Shown: positions 57,994 through 64,000 of the stretch, piece after piece
Layout of the letters: the number at the start of each line of letters is the position of its first letter
Numbering within the stretch: the stretch's first letter is position 1
NCBI GenBank assembly: GCA_025965195.1
Contig: JAOPXK010000059.1
Span: forward strand, 21,758 to 85,757
Source of the DNA: Marmoricola sp.
GTDB taxonomy: Bacteria; Actinomycetota; Actinomycetes; Propionibacteriales; Nocardioidaceae
DNA length: 64,000 nt
Direction of reading: 5' to 3'
The notes under the pieces: generated by a model
The model's input: only the letters and a program-made list of their open reading frames with translations
What the model was told of the DNA's origin: nothing
Database searches by the model: none
Translations under genes and position numbers: made by a program

Positions 57994-58874
57994 GGAAGCA
58001 GGAACGACTTCTGCCAGATGCCGAGGTGCGGCTTCGCGACGAGTCCCTGCTCCATCAGGAACGGCATCACCTTCTCGCCGGTCCAGGCGATGCTGGCCCG
58101 GTAGTGCGGGTTGTTGACCGCGACCTCGTGGGCCTCCCGCGGGTCGAGCCCGACCGATGCGTAGACCCTCGGGTGCACCAGGCAGCGCATCGAGACGATC
58201 GCCATCTGGGCAGCGATCGCCTGGTGCCACGTCCGTTCGGCACGAGACATCGTCGGCATCACCCGGGCGAGCTCGTCGCGCGCAAACGTGACGTGCCGCG
58301 CCTCCTCGGTCACGTGGATCCGGGCCACCATCCGGGTCAGCGGCTGGATCCGCTCGTCGTGCATGATCTCGCGCTGCCAGCGGTCCTGGGTCTCCTCGAC
58401 AAGGAGCGCGCCGGCGTACAGGCTCGCGCCGCGGATCACGAGGTTGAAGAGCGTGCCGACGCGCTGCAGCTGGCGGGGCGGTCCGTAGCGCGGGAGGTCA
58501 CCCTTCGCGAGCACCCGGCCGAACATCGTCGAGTGCCGGGTCTCGTCGCCGATCTCGGTGAGCGCGTACTGCGTGCGGGCGCTGCGGGGATCGGACTGGT
58601 AGATCTCCCGGAGCAGCCCCTGCATCAGCAGCACCTCGAACCACCAGCCCATGTGCACGATGCTCGCCACCTCGTGCCGGGACAGCTCGATGCGCTGGTC
58701 CTCGGAGAGGGACTCCCACATCGGCGTGCCGAAGAGGGACATCCGCTGGGGCGCCATGAACCACTTGTCGGGCTCGAACGGGAGGTCCCAGTCGACGTCG
58801 ACATCGGGGTCGTAGGAGTGCCGGGCACTCGAGTTGAGCAACCTGGTGGACACCGACTTCGATGTGACCGTCAT
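57957..58874 (-). CDS. AurF-type diiron oxygenase
   Basis: A 305-residue four-helix-bundle protein of the AurF (p-aminobenzoate N-oxygenase) family. Metal-ligand motifs are visible: the Glu-rich helix SRHEVASIVHMGWWFEVL, ALTEIGDETRHSTMFGRV, and HVTEEARHVTFARDEL, giving the Glu/His set of two E-x-x-R-H repeats. Actual activity (N-oxygenation, fatty-acid or sterol oxidation) is unknown. ATG 58874 has GGAGG seven bases upstream, and an inverted repeat operator overlaps its promoter. Confidence 0.82.
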   Translation of the reverse strand: MTVTSKSVSTRLLNSSARHSYDPDVDVDWDLPFEPDKWFMAPQRMSLFGTPMWESLSEDQRIELSRHEVASIVHMGWWFEVLLMQGLLREIYQSDPRSARTQYALTEIGDETRHSTMFGRVLAKGDLPRYGPPRQLQRVGTLFNLVIRGASLYAGALLVEETQDRWQREIMHDERIQPLTRMVARIHVTEEARHVTFARDELARVMPTMSRAERTWHQAIAAQMAIVSMRCLVHPRVYASVGLDPREAHEVAVNNPHYRASIAWTGEKVMPFLMEQGLVAKPHLGIWQKSFLLPQPPKGKVSTTS

Positions 58875-58892
58875 GGCCGAACCTCCGTTATA

Positions 58893-58909
58893 TGTTACGT
58901 GCAGTAACA
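58893..58909. promoter_or_regulatory. Operator-like dyad upstream of the AurF-type gene
   Basis: TGTTAC-GTGCA-GTAACA: perfect 6-bp arms, 5-bp centre, 19 bp before the start codon and overlapping the TATAAC-like -10. The half-site GTAACA resembles the TGTAACAC operator at 19546. Confidence 0.55.
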
Positions 58910-59041
58910 GATAACTAACTGTGTCTCGCGAGCAGCCTCGCGTCAAGGCCTGACGCTGCCGGATCCGACAGGACTGAAACAGCGTTGAAATGGACGGCGG
59001 CTAGGGTCGAACACGACGTACCGACCTGCGAAGGGCCCTCC

Positions 59042-59683
59042 ATGTCGTACCTGCTCCGTGTCGAGCTGCCAGACGTACCCGGTTCGCTGGGCCGGCTCGC
59101 GACCGCAATCGGTATGGCCGGAGGCGACATCGGGGCGATCGAGATCGTCGAGCACGGCGCGGACGGGGTGGCGGTCGACGACGTCTTCCTCGAGACCGAC
59201 GGCACCGTGATGCCCGACAGCATCGTCTCCGCCTGCAACGCCCTCGCGGGTGTGAAGGTGCTCTGGATCTCCCGGTACGCCGCGGGCAGCAACCTCACCC
59301 GCGACCTGGAGGTCGTCGAGGAGATGACCTCCGACCCGGTGCAGTCACTGAACCGCCTCGTCGAGCTGATCCCCGCGACGTTCGTCGTCGACTGGGCGAT
59401 GCGGGCACGACGTACGCCGGGCGGGCTGGAGCTGGTGCACGGTACGACGGCCGCACCCTCGAGCGTGCCCCCCGAGATCACCTGGCCGAGTGACCTGACG
59501 AAGGGGCGTCGGGTCGACGCCCCCGGGGACTGGGGCTGGCTCGTCGCGGCCTGCCCGCTCGGCGAGGACGAGGTGATCGTGATCGCCCGGCACGGTGGCC
59601 CGGAGATCCTCGACTCCGAGATCGCCCGGCTCAACCACCTGGTCGCGCTGGCGAGCTCGATCTCACGCGCCTCTGTCGGCTGA
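59042..59683 (+). CDS. ACT-domain protein
   Basis: A 213-residue protein with an N-terminal ACT domain (LRVELPDVPGSLGRLATAIG, then MAGGDIGAIEIVEH), which binds amino acids or other small ligands. The C-terminal half is a separate, poorly recognised domain that may bind a nucleotide. It might regulate amino-acid metabolism. ATG 59042 follows a GAAGGG-like sequence; TAGGGT about 40 bp upstream is a likely -10. Confidence 0.75.
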   Translation: MSYLLRVELPDVPGSLGRLATAIGMAGGDIGAIEIVEHGADGVAVDDVFLETDGTVMPDSIVSACNALAGVKVLWISRYAAGSNLTRDLEVVEEMTSDPVQSLNRLVELIPATFVVDWAMRARRTPGGLELVHGTTAAPSSVPPEITWPSDLTKGRRVDAPGDWGWLVAACPLGEDEVIVIARHGGPEILDSEIARLNHLVALASSISRASVG

Positions 59684-59689
59684 CCCGAC

Positions 59690-59695
59690 TAGCCT
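59690..59695 (+). promoter_or_regulatory. -10 hexamer TAGCCT, leaderless recC promoter
   Basis: TAGCCT, six bases, then GTG 59702. Confidence 0.5.
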
Positions 59696-59701
59696 GCCGA
59701 G

Positions 59702-62700
59702 GTGAGCCTCCACCTCCACCTCGCGGATCGCACCGACCGCCTTGCCGACGAGCTCGCGGGGCTGCTCGCGACGCCGCTGGACGACCCCTTCGCCGAAGAG
59801 GTCGTGGTCGTCCCCGCCAGGGGCGTGGAGCGCTGGCTCACCCAGCGGCTCTCCCACCACCTCGGGGTCGGTGCGCGGGGTGGTGACGGAGTCTGCGCAG
59901 GAGTGCGGTTCCTCAGTCCGCGGTCGCTGGTGGCGATGCTGACCGGGACCGACCACGACGACCCGTGGGACCCCGACCGGCTGGTGTGGCCGCTGCTCGA
60001 GGCGATCGATGCCTCCCTGGACGAGGCGTGGTGCGCCACGCTTGCGAACCACCTCGGTCACGGCGTCTCGGGCGATGATGGCGATCTGCGGCGCGACCGG
60101 CGCTACTCCGTCGCCCGTCGGCTGGCCGGCCTCTTCGCGTCGTACGCCGTCCAGCGGCCCACCCTGATCGGCGAGTGGCGCTCGGGGCAGTCGACCGACG
60201 GCACCGGCGAGCCGCTGGCCGAGGACCTTGCCTGGCAGCCCGAGCTCTGGCGGCGGCTCGTGACCCGGGTCGGAGCTCCGCCTCCCGACGAGCGGCATGC
60301 CGCCACGATCACCGCCATCCGGGCCGGTGCACCCCTCGCCCTGCCCGACCGGCTCTCACTCTTCGGGCACACCCGCCTCCCGCGGACCGAGATCGAGCTG
60401 CTTCGGGCCGTCGGCGAGGTGCGCGACGTACACCTCTGGCTGCCGCAGGCCTCGCACACGCTCTGGGAGTCGCTGGTGCCCGTGGTGGCCGCTGGGCCGG
60501 TACGTCGTGGCGACGACGAGTCCGGCGCGCTGGTCCGCAACCCGCTGCTCTCCTCGCTCGGGCGTGACTCCCGCGAGCTGCAGCGCTCGCTGGCGGGGAT
60601 ACCGGTCGAGCCCGGTCCGGTGGTCGAGCTTGTCGAGACCAACCCCCAGACCCTCCTCGGCTGGCTGCAGTCGGACCTGAGGCGAGACGAAGTGAGCCCG
60701 GTCCCCGACGCGGCTCGCGTTCTGGATCCCGCGGACCGGTCCGTGCAGGTGCACGCATGTCATGGCGCGGCCCGTCAGGTCGACGTACTCCGTGAGGTAC
60801 TGGTCGGTCTGCTCCAGGACGACCCGACGCTCGAACCCCGCGACATCCTGGTGATGTGTCCCGACATCGAGGGCTACGCACCGCTGTTCCAGGCCGGGTT
60901 CGGGCTGGCCGGCGTGGTCTCGACAACCCCGACCACCGGAAACGGCTCGACCACCGGAGGCGGCTCGGTCGGTGGAGCGGCGCATCCCGCGCATTCGCTG
61001 CGGGTCCGGCTCGCGGACCGGGGGCTGATGAGCACCAACCCGCTGCTGGCCGTGGCTGCGCAGCTCGTCGAGATTGCCGGTGGCCGGGCGACGGCGACCG
61101 AGGTGCTCGACCTGGCGTCCGCAGCGCCGGTGCGCTTCCGCTTCGGCTTCGGCGACGACGAGCTCGCCACGATCACCAACTGGGTCGAGGAGTCGGGCAT
61201 CCGGTGGGGGCTCAACGAGGACCTGCGGGCGCCGTACAAGCTGGAGAAGTTCGACCAGAACACCTGGCGCAGTGGGCTCGACCGGATCCTGCTCGGCGTC
61301 GCGATGGCGGAGGAGGACGGTCGCTGGCTCGGCGCGACGTTGCCCCTCGACGACGTGGCGAGCGGGGCGGTCGACCTGGCCGGTCGGCTTGCTGAGTACG
61401 TCGACCGGCTGGAGACCTGTGTGCTCCGGCTGCGGGACTCGCGCGCGCTGTCCGAGTGGGTCGACGCGCTCCACGACGGGGTGCTCGCCGTGACCGGTGT
61501 GCCGCTCCCGGATGCCTGGCAGGTCGCCCAGTTCGAACGTGAGCTGGCGACGGTGGCCGAAGCAAGCCGCGGCGACGGCACCGAGCTGCGCCTGGCGGAC
61601 CTGCGGACGATGCTCGAGCTCCGGCTCCAGGGCAGGCCGACGCGTGCGAACTTCCGCTCCGGCACCTTGACGGTCTGCACGATGGTGCCGATGCGGTCGG
61701 TGCCACACCGGGTGGTCTGCCTGATCGGGCTCGATGACGGCGTCTTCCCGCGATCGACAGCGGTCGATGGTGACGACGTACTCGCCCGCGATCCGATGAC
61801 CGGTGAGCGCGATGCCCGGAGCGAGGATCGGCAGCTGCTGCTCGACGCGATCCTTGCGACGACCGACAAGCTGGTGATCACCTACACCGGAGCCAACGAG
61901 CACACCGGCCAGCCGCGACCGCCAGCCGTTCCCCTCGGCGAGCTGCTCGACGCCCTGGACCTGACCGCTGCCGGCGACGTTCGGCGGCAGGTGCTGGTCA
62001 AGCATCCGCTGCAGTCCTTCGACACCCGCAACTTCATCGACGGCGCGCTGGCACCCGGAGGGCCGTTCGCTTTCGACCGGACGGGCCTGGCCGGAGCGAG
62101 GGCCGCGGTCGGGACGCGGACACCGAAGCCGGTCTTCCTGCCTGCGCCGCTGGCCGGTGAAGTCAGCCCCGATGTCAGCCTTGCCGACCTCCAGGCGTTC
62201 TTCGCCCATCCGGCACGTGCGTTCCTGCGGCAGCGACTCGACGTCGGGGTCTCCGACGACTACGAGGAGATCGACGACGCGATGCCTGTCGAGCTCAATG
62301 CCCTCATGTCGTGGGCGATCGGCGACCGCGTACTGCGTCAGGCAATCGATGGAGCTGATGCGCAGTCGGTCTTCAGCGCCGAGCTGTATCGCGGCGAGCT
62401 GCCTCCCGGACTGCTCGGCGAGCGCCTCCTGAAGGCGGAGGTGGCCGAGCGGGTCGGGGCGCTGCTCCACCACAGCGCGGCCCTGCGCGAGTTCGAGCGC
62501 CGCGCGGTCGATGTGACCGTTGATCTCGGCAACGGCCGTCGGCTGACCGGCACCGTTCCCGACGTACGGCGCAACCGGATCGTGCGCATCCACTACGCCA
62601 ACCTGTCGGCCAAGCACCGGCTGACGAGCTGGGTCGACCTGTTGGCCCTGTCGGCCGGCCTGCCCGACATGTCGTGGACCGCGAGCACCGTCGGCTGGCA

Positions 62701-63082
62701 CCGGACCAAGACCCCGCAGGAGTCGCTGATGGGGCCTCTCGACCACACCGCTCTCGGGCACCTGCGCGACCTGGTCGACCTCTTCGACCGGGGGATGGCC
62801 GCGCCGGTGCCTCTGCCCGTGAAGACCGCGTTCGCGTGGGCCGACAAGGTCCGGGTGCACAGCAGCCCGACGTACGGCGCGCGCAATGCCTGGGAGAGCG
62901 GCCAGTTCCCCGGCGAGCAGGACGACGCCCACCACGTCAGGGTGTACGGCGCGCATGCCCCGCTCGGCGTACTTCTCGGGCAGCCGCTGGCCGGCGAGGA
63001 CTGGAACTCCGAGCAGACCCGGCTGGGTCAGTACGCCCTGCGTCTCTGGCAACCGATCTTCGACCACGAGCGGGTGGGTTGA
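59702..63082 (+). CDS. recC: Exodeoxyribonuclease V gamma subunit (RecC)
   Basis: A 1126-residue subunit of the RecBCD helicase-nuclease, which loads RecA at double-strand breaks. The start LHLHLADRTDRLADELAGLL and EEVVVVPARGVERWLTQRL match RecC; the inactive helicase domains and the inactive nuclease-like C-terminal domain (Chi recognition) follow, with LIGLDDGVFPR and DGALAPGGPFAFD recognisable. Length is normal. Two dispersed-repeat copies encode PVVELVETN (near 60630) and a Gly/Ser/Thr linker (near 60930). recB starts 4 bp after its stop, so the usual recC-recB(-recD) operon is expected. Confidence 0.92.
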   Translation: MSLHLHLADRTDRLADELAGLLATPLDDPFAEEVVVVPARGVERWLTQRLSHHLGVGARGGDGVCAGVRFLSPRSLVAMLTGTDHDDPWDPDRLVWPLLEAIDASLDEAWCATLANHLGHGVSGDDGDLRRDRRYSVARRLAGLFASYAVQRPTLIGEWRSGQSTDGTGEPLAEDLAWQPELWRRLVTRVGAPPPDERHAATITAIRAGAPLALPDRLSLFGHTRLPRTEIELLRAVGEVRDVHLWLPQASHTLWESLVPVVAAGPVRRGDDESGALVRNPLLSSLGRDSRELQRSLAGIPVEPGPVVELVETNPQTLLGWLQSDLRRDEVSPVPDAARVLDPADRSVQVHACHGAARQVDVLREVLVGLLQDDPTLEPRDILVMCPDIEGYAPLFQAGFGLAGVVSTTPTTGNGSTTGGGSVGGAAHPAHSLRVRLADRGLMSTNPLLAVAAQLVEIAGGRATATEVLDLASAAPVRFRFGFGDDELATITNWVEESGIRWGLNEDLRAPYKLEKFDQNTWRSGLDRILLGVAMAEEDGRWLGATLPLDDVASGAVDLAGRLAEYVDRLETCVLRLRDSRALSEWVDALHDGVLAVTGVPLPDAWQVAQFERELATVAEASRGDGTELRLADLRTMLELRLQGRPTRANFRSGTLTVCTMVPMRSVPHRVVCLIGLDDGVFPRSTAVDGDDVLARDPMTGERDARSEDRQLLLDAILATTDKLVITYTGANEHTGQPRPPAVPLGELLDALDLTAAGDVRRQVLVKHPLQSFDTRNFIDGALAPGGPFAFDRTGLAGARAAVGTRTPKPVFLPAPLAGEVSPDVSLADLQAFFAHPARAFLRQRLDVGVSDDYEEIDDAMPVELNALMSWAIGDRVLRQAIDGADAQSVFSAELYRGELPPGLLGERLLKAEVAERVGALLHHSAALREFERRAVDVTVDLGNGRRLTGTVPDVRRNRIVRIHYANLSAKHRLTSWVDLLALSAGLPDMSWTASTVGWHRTKTPQESLMGPLDHTALGHLRDLVDLFDRGMAAPVPLPVKTAFAWADKVRVHSSPTYGARNAWESGQFPGEQDDAHHVRVYGAHAPLGVLLGQPLAGEDWNSEQTRLGQYALRLWQPIFDHERVG
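60617..60640. repeat. Dispersed palindromic repeat in recC (direct copy)
   Basis: CCGGTGGTCGAGCTTGTCGA continuing GACC, translated as PVVELVET. Confidence 0.75.
60916..60939. repeat. Dispersed palindromic repeat in recC (inverted copy)
   Basis: GGTCTCGACAACCCCGACCA continuing CCGG, translated as VVSTTPTTG. A second CTCGACCACCGG follows at 60947-60958. Confidence 0.75.
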
Positions 63083-63086
63083 GCAG

Positions 63087-64000
63087 ATGGACGCCTTCGA
63101 CATCACCGACCCGCTGCCGACCGGGACGACGCTCCTCGAGGCGAGTGCAGGGACCGGCAAGACCTGGACGATCGCTGCGCTCGTGACGAGGTACGTCGCC
63201 CAGGGCGATGTCCGGCTCGAGGAGATGCTGGTCGTCACCTTCGGAAGGGCCGCCAGCCAAGAGCTCCGCGAGCGGGTCCGGGAGCAGCTCGTCGAAGCCG
63301 ACCGGGTGCTCGCCGACCCCTCGCGCGAGCACGGTGAGCTGCTCGACCTGCTCCTCGACGCACCGGAGGAGGAGGTCCTTGCCAGGCGTACGCGGATCCG
63401 CGATGCCCTCGCCGCCTTCGACTCCGCGACCATCGCGACGACCCACCAGTTCTGCCAGCTTGTGCTCAAGAGCCTCGGCGTTGCGGGCGACACGGACGCG
63501 GGTGCGCACCTGGTGGAGGACCTCGACGAGCTGCTGGTCGAGGTCGTCGACGACCTCTACGTCCGGGGGTTCGCGCGTGACGACCAGCCGCCGATCTTCA
63601 GTCGCGCAGAGGCCCTCACGATCGCCCGCGGGGCAACGGGTGATCCCCAGGCCCGCCTCGAGCCCGAGGCCGCTCCCGGCGACTCGCTGGCGGGTAGGCG
63701 GCGCCGCTTCGCCCAGGCAGTCCGAGTCGAGATGGATCTGCGCAAGCGGCGGCTCGGCGTACTCAGCTATGACGACCTGCTCAGCCAGCTCGCCGACGCG
63801 CTTCTCGACGAGGACGCGCCTGCCCGGCAGCGGATGCGGTCGCGCTGGAAGGTCGTCCTCGTCGACGAGTTCCAGGACACCGACCCGGTGCAGTGGCAGG
63901 TGCTGGACCGGGCGTTCTCCGGCCACGCCACGATGGTGTTGATCGGCGATCCGAAGCAGGCGATCTACGCGTTCCGCGGTGGCGACGTGACCACCTACCT
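63087..64000 (+). CDS. recB: Exodeoxyribonuclease V beta subunit (RecB), 5' part
   Basis: The open frame from ATG 63087 runs to the window end (304 codons), so only the N-terminal third is present. Helicase motif I (EASAGTGKTWT, Lys25), the Q-like and Ia segments (LVVTFGRAASQELRERV), motif II (VLVDEFQDTDPVQW) and motif III (IGDPKQAIYAFRGGD) are visible in order. RecB is the 3'-5' helicase and the nuclease of RecBCD. The 5' insert that binds the duplex is between motifs I and II. Confidence 0.92.
   Translation, partial: MDAFDITDPLPTGTTLLEASAGTGKTWTIAALVTRYVAQGDVRLEEMLVVTFGRAASQELRERVREQLVEADRVLADPSREHGELLDLLLDAPEEEVLARRTRIRDALAAFDSATIATTHQFCQLVLKSLGVAGDTDAGAHLVEDLDELLVEVVDDLYVRGFARDDQPPIFSRAEALTIARGATGDPQARLEPEAAPGDSLAGRRRRFAQAVRVEMDLRKRRLGVLSYDDLLSQLADALLDEDAPARQRMRSRWKVVLVDEFQDTDPVQWQVLDRAFSGHATMVLIGDPKQAIYAFRGGDVTTY

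Noticed and set aside
1..64000. Insertion sequences, integrons or transferred islands
   Set aside because: No transposase or integrase motif, no terminal inverted repeats around gene blocks, and base composition is uniform throughout.
1..64000. tRNA or rRNA genes
   Set aside because: No cloverleaf with a T-loop GTTCGA-type signature and acceptor pairing was found in any intergenic gap.

Overview
The window is high-GC DNA from an actinobacterium. The G+C-rich third codon positions, the frequent GTG starts, the many 4-bp start/stop overlaps, mycobacterium-like fatty-acid and sterol-type catabolic genes and a RecBCD locus all fit a Propionibacteriales-type organism such as Nocardioides; the genus is inference. 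No tRNA, rRNA, CRISPR array, integrase or transposase was seen. Genes are tightly packed, no gene-free stretch exceeds 300 bp, and the first and last genes run off the ends.

Layout. 1-4.8 kb: a partial membrane-anchored protein, a methyltransferase, a secreted SGNH esterase, and a TetR regulator divergent from an ECF sigma factor, followed by the remnant of a membrane gene. 4.8-10.1 kb: a VOC protein and a redox cluster (dinucleotide-binding reductase, TetR, FAD dehydrogenase, SDR, FMN reductase) around a shared control region with a KstR-like box and a tandem operator. 10.1-17.3 kb: a penicillin-binding lipoprotein, DoxX, an alpha/beta hydrolase, zwf, an acyl-CoA dehydrogenase and a nickel/cobalt permease with a Nur-like box. 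17.4-22.0 kb: glpD-tetR divergent from an AgpS-like flavoprotein (the layout of M. tuberculosis Rv2249c-Rv2251), then pirin. 22.1-32.4 kb: a secreted Cys-Asp repeat protein, small proteins, a YhgE/Pip export-like operon with a degenerate ABC ATPase, a CDF metal exporter, and a padR-fadH-MBL operon. 32.4-41.6 kb: cupin/TetR, a CoA-transferase, the fadA-fadJ beta-oxidation operon (fadJ is broken by an in-frame amber codon), an ABC exporter pair and a lipoprotein. 41.7-45.7 kb: acyl-CoA dehydrogenase, SDR, APH-type kinase and phosphatase, resembling the LvaC/LvaD/LvaA and ACAD10/11 4-hydroxyacyl-CoA pathway. 45.7-59.7 kb: VOC, SDR and PH-domain proteins, a TetR-MMPL pair, a luciferase-like monooxygenase with its FMN reductase, a frameshifted berberine-bridge-type oxidase, another acyl-CoA dehydrogenase, thpR, an AurF-type diiron protein and an ACT protein. 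59.7-64 kb: recC and the start of recB.

The main theme is degradation of fatty acids and related acyl-CoAs: four acyl-CoA-dehydrogenase-type or thiolase/hydratase modules, FadH, an AMACR-type enzyme, and many TetR repressors with recognisable operators beside them.

The most unusual structure is non-coding. Several intergenic arrays start at or within a few bases of a stop codon. They consist of short direct units with an exact 22-bp or 32-bp period, mirrored by inverted copies with the same period, so that each array is one large dyad. A second, dispersed palindromic repeat (GGTGGTCGAGC..GTCGAGACC) sits inside coding regions and translates to peptides such as VVELVET or VSTSSTTG. About a quarter of the genes also share a promoter layout, a TANNNT hexamer 6-7 bp before the start codon, that predicts leaderless mRNA.
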